64,000 nucleotides of DNA, taken from Algoriphagus aquimarinus. Its GTDB lineage: Bacteria; Bacteroidota; Bacteroidia; Cytophagales; Cyclobacteriaceae. The DNA lies in NCBI RefSeq assembly GCF_900112005.1, contig NZ_FOKK01000016.1:1-64000 (forward strand). The letters run 5' to 3'. Every line of letters starts with the position of its first letter. Position 1 is the first letter of the stretch. Below are positions 37,868 to 45,268 of the stretch, piece after piece. The translations under genes and the position numbers were made by a program. Below the pieces are notes generated by a model that was not told where the DNA came from, did no database searches, and worked only from the letters and a program-made list of their open reading frames with translations.

Positions 37868-38590
37868 TTATGTCAATAATTCGTAAATTTTATTCGCTAA
37901 TTCACGCCATGCGGAATTGTCAAACATGTAGGCTTCGAAAGAATGCTCTATAATTATCAACAACCCAACATATAGGAGAACAGGGTTGAATTTCCCATAA
38001 GTGATTTTATCCCAAATAATACTAACGACTATTAAGCTGTCTGCTAAAACTATAGCAAACCAAATTTCAGGATGGGGTATAAATGGAAATAAGTGCCTAA
38101 AACGAAACCATGCCGGCCACAACAATACTATTGTGGCAAGAAGCATTAGTCGTTTATGAGTTGACGGGTTGTGCCTTTTTAGAATACCTCCTAAAACAAG
38201 CGATATAAATAGTATTGCTGAGGACACTGTGCCTACTATCGATGAAATGGCAGTTGGTCCAAGCCCCTGAAGTAACTCTTTTTCAACTTGATATAGTCCA
38301 ACCGGCACTAACGTTACAGTAACTCCAATCGCTATTAAAACACCAAAAAAACCTAAAAGCCGATGTTTTTTAATGTCGTTATTCTGAACCAACAGAGACT
38401 GAATAAAGAACAAGAAAACCCAACAGAAAGCAAATATTCCATGAACATAAATTACCAAGGGCGCTTTAAACTCGCCTTTCCCCAAGGGAATAATAAAGGT
38501 TGTGGAAAAACCAATCAATACGGCTAATAGCCCAATAATCCCTATAGCTAAAAAGAATTTGGTTCTGTTATATTTTGTGTGTCCGATCAT
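37868..38590 (-). CDS. Integral membrane protein, seven predicted helices, function unknown
   Basis: Protein of 240 aa, almost entirely hydrophobic, with about seven transmembrane segments. Conserved-looking motifs are YVHGIFAFCWVFLFFIQSLLV, KKHRLLGFFGVLIAIGV, PSTHKRLMLLATIVLLWPAW and RFRHLFPFIP. Repeated His next to Arg/Lys at helix ends (HG, KHR, THKR, RH) could coordinate heme, but that is only a suggestion. I recognise it as a recurrent unnamed bacterial family. It stands alone on the minus strand. Confidence 0.8.
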   Translation of the reverse strand: MIGHTKYNRTKFFLAIGIIGLLAVLIGFSTTFIIPLGKGEFKAPLVIYVHGIFAFCWVFLFFIQSLLVQNNDIKKHRLLGFFGVLIAIGVTVTLVPVGLYQVEKELLQGLGPTAISSIVGTVSSAILFISLVLGGILKRHNPSTHKRLMLLATIVLLWPAWFRFRHLFPFIPHPEIWFAIVLADSLIVVSIIWDKITYGKFNPVLLYVGLLIIIEHSFEAYMFDNSAWRELANKIYELLT

Positions 38591-38878
38591 CCTTTTGCCA
38601 AGAAATAACTATTTCAGCCTTCATCGATAAACTTTACAAATTGCCTGTTTAACACTTTACGCCTATCGCACTCATCTTCAGATACTTTCAATAATCTGCT
38701 ACCACCAAATTAAGTATTTTACAGGTCTCAACGCTATTATTACAGAGAACTCATGCCTTTGATCTAGCTTAAATTCTAGTTTATCATCCTCAATTATGAA
38801 TAACTGCACTGTATTTTCTCTTTCATAAAAATAGCGAGCCTAACAAGCAATTTATAAAACATTAATCTCTAGAGAATC

Positions 38879-39184
38879 TCACCTGAGCGTAAGCTTTCCA
38901 TTTTCAGAAGTATTCACATCCAACTTCTGAATATCCGAAGGAACAATAAGCTCTATATTATCTCGAATCGTTCCAGAGAGCCCCTCTATTTGACCAGAAA
39001 CTTTGCATTGATTTTCATCTAACACCAAGCTAAAATCTGTAGCTGAAGTAAAACTTAAATTCAGTTTTTCAGGAGAGTACAAATTCAAATATGAGAACCT
39101 TGAATTCTTCGAAATCCATACTTTACTATTCTCCGCATTGATTAAAAGTAAATCCTGATCAAAGCCTACAATGTTAATTGAAAA
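38879..39184 (-). pseudogene. Remnant of an envelope protein, possibly DUF2807-like
   Basis: An open frame without ATG runs from a stop at 39185-39187 to 38879, about 101 codons, encoding INIVGFDQDLLLINAEN... GTIRDNIELIVPSDIQKLDVNT. The alternating beta pattern with ELIVPSDIQKLDV resembles the C-terminal part of putative auto-transporter adhesin-like (DUF2807) proteins. A TTG at 39088 would give a 69-aa frame, but the similarity seems to extend upstream of it. I read it as a 5'-truncated fragment. Confidence 0.4.
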
Positions 39185-39229
39185 TCAAAAAATTCATGTA
39201 ACTATTTTCTGAAACTATTAAATTGAACT

Positions 39230-39763
39230 ATGGATTTACCTTACCTATTCCAAAGTCAGCGACTTGGTTTCCGCACTTGGCATCCTTCAGATTTACCTGC
39301 TTTTTCTGCTATGAATGCTGATCCGGAGACTATGACTTTTTTTCAGCATCCGCTTTCAAAAAAGGAATCGCAAGTTTTGATGGATAGAATGACTCGACTA
39401 TATACTGATCGTGGTCATTGTTACTTTGCTGTAGAAGTTTTGGACAGCGGAGAATTTCTAGGAATGATAGGCTTGGGCACAAAATCTTTCATCGCTCCCT
39501 TCACGCCGTGCGTGGATATAGGCTGGAGAATCCGTAGAAAATTCTGGAGTCAAGGTTTTGCCAGTGAAGGAGCTGCCAGATGCCTTGACTTGGCCATAGA
39601 GTTAGGGATTAAAAAAGTATACTCTCTAGCTTCTTCTAAGAATGCGGCTTCTGTTCGTGTGATGCAAAAAATCGGAATGACCTACGAGTATGACTTTGAG
39701 CATCCAGACCTTTTGGAACACCCAAGATTACAGCCTTGTAGTTTGTATAAGATTGAGCTATAA
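39230..39763 (+). CDS. GNAT-family N-acetyltransferase (RimJ/RimL-like)
   Basis: Protein of 177 aa, cytoplasmic. The RimJ/RimL-type start SQRLGFRTWHPSDLPAFSAMNADPETMTFF is followed by an acetyl-CoA binding stretch WRIRRKFWSQGFASEGAARCLDLAIE, which replaces the usual QGYATEA motif, and by SLASSKNAASVRVMQKIGM, the typical N-x-x-S-x-x-V-x-x-K-x-G-F box. Substrate is probably an N-terminal amine or a small molecule; the sequence does not say. Monocistronic. Confidence 0.92.
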   Translation: MDLPYLFQSQRLGFRTWHPSDLPAFSAMNADPETMTFFQHPLSKKESQVLMDRMTRLYTDRGHCYFAVEVLDSGEFLGMIGLGTKSFIAPFTPCVDIGWRIRRKFWSQGFASEGAARCLDLAIELGIKKVYSLASSKNAASVRVMQKIGMTYEYDFEHPDLLEHPRLQPCSLYKIEL

Positions 39764-39995
39764 CCTTTCATCGTGAATATTGTCAGGTAGTGAATGTTAA
39801 GTGATAAGCAGAACAAAATCTTCGGAAATCTGCGAATTTTATCTCCGTCCATCTGCGGGAAATTTTCAAAAAAGTTCAGGTAAAATCCAACTTCTGGAGA
39901 AGCAGAATAACAATAAAACAAGATTATAAAGGCCTGAACTTAGATTTCACCTGAGTAACCAAGTGAATGATTAAAATAACGTTGCGCCGTTTCAC

Positions 39996-40015
39996 CTCCC
40001 GATAGCTATCGGGAG
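39996..40015. repeat. 20-bp perfect palindrome, copy 1
   Basis: CTCCCGATAGCTATCGGGAG equals its own reverse complement. An identical copy lies at 49481-49500. Both are preceded by a GCGC-containing stretch and followed by CG.GAG, so homology extends a little beyond the palindrome. Confidence 0.9.
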
Positions 40016-40038
40016 CGGGAGATTAATAATCAAAAAAA

Positions 40039-40068
40039 AGATGCCACCTCCAAACGGAAGTGACATCT
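40039..40068 (-). terminator. Terminator of the ferritin-like gene pair
   Basis: AGATGCCACCTCC / GGAAGTGACATCT 13-bp stem with two wobble positions and a 4-base loop; the A-run 40032-40039 gives the U-run on the minus strand. Confidence 0.8.
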
Positions 40069-40099
40069 AAACCACTCAACCCCAACTAATAACCTTGTT

Positions 40100-40918
40100 C
40101 TAGGCTAGGAAAAGGGAAGCAATTCCTAACACTTGATCTTTGTTAAGCGGCTCATCCCATCCTTCGGATACAGCACCAGCATCTATGCCAGTCAAATTAA
40201 CGACGTTTACACCCCCATGCGTGACGTTTTCTTCGCCGGTATAGATTGCTTGTGTTGCAGCCGGAAGTGTTCCGATAGATCCATTTGTGATCCATCCTTT
40301 CACAGTATCCTGTCCTTTCTTAGTTCTTAATCTTCTTACCATAGACGCATGTCTTGCCTCTACAGAATGTATTGAAAGCGCTGCAGTCAATACCACATCA
40401 TTTTCCATCACATTACCTGCCTGACCTTTATAGGCTCTTACTCCTGTATCTTCAAATGCCTGAGAAAGTGCCAAGAAGGTAGGGTAATCTGTGAATGGAG
40501 AGAAGTTTCCACCTGCAGTGAAATCAAATGCTGGTTCCGAAACTGGAGTACCTTTAAGTACTGAACTGATTACCTCGCTTAGGAAATTCACGTGAGCCAA
40601 TTCATGGTCTCTGATTTTGTTGAAAATCGCTGCATCAGCTCCAGCTATAACTCCTGACTCAATACCCATTTGGTAATATCTGTACTCCAAATGCTCCAAG
40701 GTTAAGGCGAAATTCAATACGCCGATCAAACTTGCAGTATCTGCCTTTGCTACTTTTGGCAAAGCCGACAAAAGTCCAAGTGGTACAGCAGCCATAGCTA
40801 CTTTCTTACCCATATCTCCAAACTGGCGGAAAGCCTCTCTTCTGGAGAAAAACATATCTTTCTCTTCCGGACTACTTGTCTCCGGGCACATTTTATCTAA
40901 TAAATTCAATAAGTTCAT
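40100..40918 (-). CDS. Ferritin-like domain protein with Tat-type leader (second of pair)
   Basis: Protein of 272 aa. A long N-terminus holds FSRREAFRQFGDMGKK followed by a hydrophobic stretch (VAMAAVPLGLLSALP), a plausible twin-arginine signal. The mature part is a four-helix ferritin-like bundle with repeated acid/His pairs: NFALTLEHLEYRYYQMG, IRDHELAHVNFLSEVI, SQAFEDTGVRAYKG and IHSVEARHASMVRRLR. Spacing of Glu and ExxH motifs suggests a di-iron site. Related proteins are linked to stress or desiccation, but the function is unproven. The paralogue lies 24 bases upstream in the same operon. Confidence 0.85.
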   Translation of the reverse strand: MNLLNLLDKMCPETSSPEEKDMFFSRREAFRQFGDMGKKVAMAAVPLGLLSALPKVAKADTASLIGVLNFALTLEHLEYRYYQMGIESGVIAGADAAIFNKIRDHELAHVNFLSEVISSVLKGTPVSEPAFDFTAGGNFSPFTDYPTFLALSQAFEDTGVRAYKGQAGNVMENDVVLTAALSIHSVEARHASMVRRLRTKKGQDTVKGWITNGSIGTLPAATQAIYTGEENVTHGGVNVVNLTGIDAGAVSEGWDEPLNKDQVLGIASLFLA

Positions 40919-40942
40919 GTCGTTGTAATTTAAGTTGGTGGA

Positions 40943-41644
40943 TTAGGCTGTTGGCAACTGACTGAAGTCAATTGGCGTGGTTACGTAAGTACTAGCGGCA
41001 GTAAGAACTTGAGAGAAATTTAAAGTTCTTTCCAATCCATTCGCATCTATCAAATCATCTCCTGCAAAATCAGCAGATCCTGGATTGATCAAATCTCTAA
41101 TAGCGGCGGCATGTCTAGCCTCCACAGATACGATCTTACCTGCAATCACCAAATAGTTCACATCTTCGATGAATTGGCCTGCTCCATTGTATGCAGCTAC
41201 TCCTAAGTCTTCAAAAGTCTTCGCAGCTGTCAATACTGACATTCTATCGCCAAAATTAATCGAGCTAAAATCAACTTCTAAATCTGCAATTGCAGCACTA
41301 CCTAAAGCAGCCTTGAAAAACTCTTTGTGAGCTCTTTCATGCTTTTCTACATCTCCTAAAACCTGCTTTTCTTCAGCACTCGCATTTGCGAAATAACCTC
41401 CTTTGATTACAGTGGCATAAAACGCCGCTTCCAACTGCTCCAATGCATACGCATAGTTCAAAATTCCAATGTCTCCAGATCCAAGCATTACTCCTCCATC
41501 CATAGGAGGCATCATGTCTTCGTCATCGTTACAGCCTACTAACAAAAGTCCAGCAGCAGCTACCGATAGTGTACCTGTTCTAAGGAACTGTCGGCGGTTT
41601 GCATTTTTCACCAGTCCCTGGGGCTTAATTAATTCATTTTTCAT
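40943..41644 (-). CDS. Ferritin-like domain lipoprotein with Tat signal (first of pair)
   Basis: Protein of 233 aa. The leader NRRQFLRTGTLSVAAAGLLLVGC combines a twin-arginine motif with a lipobox Cys (about 38), so it is probably a Tat-exported lipoprotein. The ferritin-like bundle shows NYAYALEQLEAAFYATVI, DVEKHERAHKEFFKAAL, AKTFEDLGVAAYNG and IVSVEARHAAAIRDLI, aligning helix by helix with the downstream paralogue. The equivalent Glu/His positions are retained, consistent with metal binding in both. Confidence 0.87.
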   Translation of the reverse strand: MKNELIKPQGLVKNANRRQFLRTGTLSVAAAGLLLVGCNDDEDMMPPMDGGVMLGSGDIGILNYAYALEQLEAAFYATVIKGGYFANASAEEKQVLGDVEKHERAHKEFFKAALGSAAIADLEVDFSSINFGDRMSVLTAAKTFEDLGVAAYNGAGQFIEDVNYLVIAGKIVSVEARHAAAIRDLINPGSADFAGDDLIDANGLERTLNFSQVLTAASTYVTTPIDFSQLPTA

Positions 41645-41975
41645 TTTCTGAGTGTTTAGGTTAATAATCCGGTTTTGGTTTTCATCTTAAAAGATTCAAT
41701 CACTCATCGGGATTTGTTTCGAATGGGTGATTTGAAAAAGATTTACGAAGTGCATGAGTTAACTGGATTTAGTGCAGGTAGAAAAATGTTCTTTGCAAAC
41801 ATTTTCAGGAAATAACACTCTTGAAAAAATACCAAATAAGCTTTGGCAAAGTCCAATTCCATTTGTAGATTAGGAATGCAATCTATTGACTATCAACTAA
41901 TTTGATAGAAATCCCTTGCAAAGGGGTATGAATTTTTATCTTAAAATTATTTTTCCATTCCAAACACAAAAAACT
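41645..41975. other. Intergenic region between divergent genes
   Basis: No gene seen. One hairpin, AATCACTCAT / ATGGGTGATT (41698-41707 and 41723-41732), could lie in the leader of the ferritin-like operon. An upstream in-frame ATG at 41916 for the next gene is present but precedes a normal lipoprotein signal and is unlikely to be used. Confidence 0.4.
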
Positions 41976-42587
41976 ATGAAAAATTACTTTCAGAATTCAT
42001 TTGGAAGCCTACTACTGATTTTTTCAGTAATCTTCTCATTCACAAGTTGCATCTCTGACGAGAGCAATTTGGATCTGCCGTCAGACCCAAACGTGGGCGT
42101 TGAACAAGCTATCGATTACACAGAGGCATTTTCTTTAGAAAATCTAAGGATGGATCCGGCAACTCTTAAAATGCTGGCAGATCTGCGAGGGGCAACTGCT
42201 AAATACCATGACATAGAAGTGGCTATGACTGACGGCTATGCACTCGGTTCTCCTTGCGTGTCCTCCCCAGACGGAGGAATGGGCTATCACTTCGTTAATT
42301 TTGCTATTGTAGATGGAATCTACGATCCTTCTATGCCTGAAGCATTGCTCTATGAAATGAGTAAAAATGGACAGATGAAATTAGTAGGCGTAGAATTTAT
42401 CATCGTAAAAGAAGCATGGGATATAATACCACATACAATGATCCCATATTTTGGTATGCAGGGGTTTGATGTAGCTTTTGCTCCAGAGCCTCTTCCATTC
42501 GACAACTACCAACTTCATGCTTGGATATGGAAAAACAATCCATCAGGCATCTTCACGAAATTCAATCCTAATGTGATGTGTAATTAA
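41976..42587 (+). CDS. Lipoprotein of an unnamed conserved family
   Basis: Protein of 203 aa starting MKNYFQNSF, with a lipobox (FSFTSCISD, Cys about 24). The domain has a recognisable sequence pattern: ATAKYHDIEVAMTDGYALGSPCVSSPDGGMGYHFVN, then PEALLYE, LVGVEFIIVKEAW and YQLHAWIWKNNPSGIFTKFNPNVMC. I know comparable proteins from actinobacteria and other phyla but no assigned function. Conserved Cys, His and aromatic positions could form a metal or small-ligand site. It sits beside the ferritin-like pair on the opposite strand, without shared transcription. Confidence 0.8.
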   Translation: MKNYFQNSFGSLLLIFSVIFSFTSCISDESNLDLPSDPNVGVEQAIDYTEAFSLENLRMDPATLKMLADLRGATAKYHDIEVAMTDGYALGSPCVSSPDGGMGYHFVNFAIVDGIYDPSMPEALLYEMSKNGQMKLVGVEFIIVKEAWDIIPHTMIPYFGMQGFDVAFAPEPLPFDNYQLHAWIWKNNPSGIFTKFNPNVMCN

Positions 42588-42610
42588 AACTAAGCTCTGA
42601 AACCTGTAAT

Positions 42611-42643
42611 AATAGAGTAGGGAGAATATCTTTCTACTCTATT
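42611..42643 (+). terminator. Terminator of the lipoprotein gene at 41976
   Basis: AATAGAGTAG / CTACTCTATT perfect 10-bp stem with a 13-base loop, followed by a T-rich tract. Confidence 0.85.
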
Positions 42644-42718
42644 TTATTTTTTATGTGTATCCGCATGAATGCACGTTCTAGTATTATATATGGTTTTAGT
42701 GGTAAAAAATCCCCCTTG

Positions 42719-42736
42719 CCCCCTTTGGAAAGGGGG
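42719..42736. repeat. C-rich palindrome
   Basis: CCCCCTTT and AAAGGGGG separated by GG; perfect 8-bp stem. Probably a dispersed repeat rather than a terminator because it lies beyond the T-tailed hairpin. Confidence 0.6.
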
Positions 42737-42952
42737 AATTGCCAAATTTGAACTTATAGCATTAATGATAAAGTACATACGTGCAGTTAAGCGAACACAC
42801 ATATTATTTTTGATTTGGTAAGCAGTTACCAAATAGAACAGTCCCATCAATTACCTTAAATCACTGTTTTTATACTAGCCTATAAAGACAAACATCTAAT
42901 TTTTGACTGCATCTCTCCCAGAAAAGACCTATTTTTCAAGTAAAATTTTGTC

Positions 42953-43765
42953 ATGAAAAAGCTACTCTTTTCTTTTTCCCTAGCTCTTATAGCTCATGCT
43001 GCTCTGGCACAGCTAAACCCCTCCACCCGTGAAATGGATAGAATTAACTGGATGGAATTTGCAGACTTCGTCCCGGAGCACATCACTACCGTGCTTTTAC
43101 CTACCGGAACACTGGAACCTCATGGAGTCATAAACAATGGAGCAGACAATACAGCACCCACAGCAATGGCAAAATATATAGCCGAAAATCTCAATGCACT
43201 CATCGCTCCTACTCTGAATTATGGCATCACTGGAAGCATGGCAGCTTTCCCTGGGGCTTTTCAAATCACTGAAGAAGCCTATCGTCCCTTTATCAGAGAC
43301 ATCTTAAAAGGTCTTGCAAAAAATGGCTTTAAAAATATCATCATTCTCAATGGACATGGAGGTGGACAAACCAAAGTCCTGCAAGAAGTAGCTGCAGAAG
43401 TAGCCAATGAGCTCGGCGTGAGAACTCTCGTGCTGAACTGGTGGTCTTTTGCCTCGGATATTACATTTGAAGTTTTTGATGAAGACGGCGGGCACGCCGG
43501 GTTAAACGAAACTGCTTATATACAGGCTATCGACCCAACTCTCGTCCATAAGGAAAAGTACAGTACTGACATGACTACTGCATATCCTGCATCTGGAACA
43601 TGGTCTGCCAGCCCCTTTCCATCATCAATCGGACTTTACAAAGAAGGTCAGGGATATCCGAATTTTGATCAGGCACAAGCAGATGAGTATTTCAAAAAAG
43701 TAAATTCTAAAGTCTCAGCATTCATCCAAGACATTATTAAAAAGTGGGATATGGCTGGTTTGTAG
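42953..43765 (+). CDS. Secreted creatininase-family amidohydrolase
   Basis: Protein of 270 aa with a signal peptide (LLFSFSLALIAHAALAQ), hence periplasmic. Creatininase-fold metal ligands are visible: LPTGTLEPHG (Glu/His), NNGADN (Asp), ILNGHGGG (His) and GGHAGLNET (Glu). Family members open cyclic amides such as creatinine or act on formamidopyrimidines and mycofactocin precursors; most are cytoplasmic, so the exported form suggests a different substrate. It is followed 100 bases later by an FG-GAP protein and then a cytochrome-type protein on the same strand. Confidence 0.9.
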   Translation: MKKLLFSFSLALIAHAALAQLNPSTREMDRINWMEFADFVPEHITTVLLPTGTLEPHGVINNGADNTAPTAMAKYIAENLNALIAPTLNYGITGSMAAFPGAFQITEEAYRPFIRDILKGLAKNGFKNIIILNGHGGGQTKVLQEVAAEVANELGVRTLVLNWWSFASDITFEVFDEDGGHAGLNETAYIQAIDPTLVHKEKYSTDMTTAYPASGTWSASPFPSSIGLYKEGQGYPNFDQAQADEYFKKVNSKVSAFIQDIIKKWDMAGL

Positions 43766-43865
43766 CCTTCACTATTCGAAATTTATCATATTAAATCTGA
43801 GATTAAACTTTATCCTTTCTCTAATAAAAGCTTCTATAACTCGCCAAAAACCTAAATAAAATATT

Positions 43866-45050
43866 ATGAACACTAACATTTTTCAAAGCACAGGTAAGGT
43901 ACTGCTTGGCTTATTGGCTATTTCACTCTTTTCAAATCCAGCTCTTAGTCAAGATCAACATAAGTCTGACTTTAAAAAAACGGTGATTTCCAAAGATTTT
44001 ATTTCCGAAGGAGTAGCTGTGGCTGATCTAAATAAAGATGGCCTGATGGATATAGTTGCTGGATATTTCTGGTTTGAAGCACCCAATTGGACTCAGCACG
44101 AAATCTCACCTTCACGCGCTTTTGACCCCAGAAAAGAATACAGTAATTCCTTTCTGAATCTTGGAATGGACGTCAATTTGGATGGCTGGGACGATGTAGT
44201 CATTATAGATTACCCTGGAACTCCTGCTTACTGGTTTGAAAACCCAAAAACTGCGAGCAACGACTGGCAAAAGCACATCATCGCCGACTCTGTTGGAATA
44301 TCTAATGAGTCACCCGCATTTGTAGATATGGATGGAGACGGCAGGGTCGATATCCTCTGTGGCGACTACAAAACCAGACAAATCATCTGGCTGAAAGCAC
44401 CTACTCAGCCTGGAGAAACGGAGTGGAAACGCTTTGCACTCACAGAGGAAAACGTACCTGGCACCGACCGATTTTCTCATGGCCTTGGATACGGTGACAT
44501 CAATGGCGACAAGATCAAAGACGTGGTGATTTCCGAAGGATGGTTTGAGGGAAAAGCAGACCTGACTTCAGGGGACTGGGTTTTTCACCCTGCTACTATC
44601 AGTGACAAAGCCGCACACATGCAGATTTTGGATGTAAATGGTGATATGAAAAATGACGTAGTAAGCTCCTCCGCCCATTCTATGGGCGTATGGTGGCAGG
44701 AATACATCAACGATTCCACCTTCCAAACTCACCTGATCAATAACCTCACTTCCCAAACTCACGCCACCATTTTGGCTGATCTCAACGGAGATGGAGAGAT
44801 GGAAATGATTGCTGGCAAAAGATACTTGGCGCACAATGGAAACGATGCAGGTGATGCAGATACTCCTTACTTATTTTATATAGAATTCACTCCTATGATA
44901 GGTCCCTTTTTCCGCGAGCATATCATCGACAACGACTCTGGAGCTGGCCTGAACATCACCGTAGAAGACATGAACAAGGACGGCAAACCTGACATCGTAA
45001 TTGCAAATAAGAATGGTATTTTTCTCTTCGAAAATCAAATCAAAAAGTAA
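43866..45050 (+). CDS. Secreted FG-GAP/VCBS-repeat protein
   Basis: Protein of 394 aa with a signal peptide (LLGLLAISLFSNPALSQ). The body is a beta-propeller of FG-GAP/VCBS repeats with Ca-binding-like DxDxDG loops: VADLNKDGLMDIVAGYFWFEAP, MDVNLDGWDDVVIID, VDMDGDGRVDILCGDY, GDINGDKIKDVVISEG, LADLNGDGEMEMIAGKR and VEDMNKDGKPDIVIANK. Such proteins bind carbohydrates or proteins; no catalytic residues are evident. It may work with the neighbouring creatininase-like and cytochrome-type proteins in extracytoplasmic substrate processing. Confidence 0.9.
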   Translation: MNTNIFQSTGKVLLGLLAISLFSNPALSQDQHKSDFKKTVISKDFISEGVAVADLNKDGLMDIVAGYFWFEAPNWTQHEISPSRAFDPRKEYSNSFLNLGMDVNLDGWDDVVIIDYPGTPAYWFENPKTASNDWQKHIIADSVGISNESPAFVDMDGDGRVDILCGDYKTRQIIWLKAPTQPGETEWKRFALTEENVPGTDRFSHGLGYGDINGDKIKDVVISEGWFEGKADLTSGDWVFHPATISDKAAHMQILDVNGDMKNDVVSSSAHSMGVWWQEYINDSTFQTHLINNLTSQTHATILADLNGDGEMEMIAGKRYLAHNGNDAGDADTPYLFYIEFTPMIGPFFREHIIDNDSGAGLNITVEDMNKDGKPDIVIANKNGIFLFENQIKK

Positions 45051-45268
45051 CCTGTAGGGCAGAAGACTGAACCTAAGCGCCAAAGCTCTAAGGAAGAAAA
45101 TCAAGTTAAATCTTGGCCTCTGCCTCTCAAAGTTCTCGCCATTTATCATTGAATTACCCCTACGAACAAAGGAATGAATGAAAACATGCTCCAAAAAAGG
45201 AGAATCTGATATATTTGAGGTCGCAAACTGCGACCTCAAAATAATAAACCTCTAATTTCATTTTTAGC

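Larger units (their letters stand above)
39764..40099. other. Repeat-bearing intergenic region
   Basis: No gene seen. It contains AATCTGCGAATTTTATCTCC-like text at about 39824-39846, a CTTCTGGAGAAG palindrome at about 39891, which recurs near 48391 in reverse, the 20-bp palindrome at 39996-40015, and the terminator of the ferritin-like genes at 40039-40068. These look like dispersed repeats of the genome. Confidence 0.5.
42588..42952. other. Intergenic region with terminator and C-rich hairpin
   Basis: No gene seen. Holds the terminator at 42611-42643 and a CCCCCTTT-GG-AAAGGGGG palindrome at 42719-42736, preceded by another CCCCCTTG run, a sequence type dispersed in many bacterial genomes. 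Confidence 0.5.
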
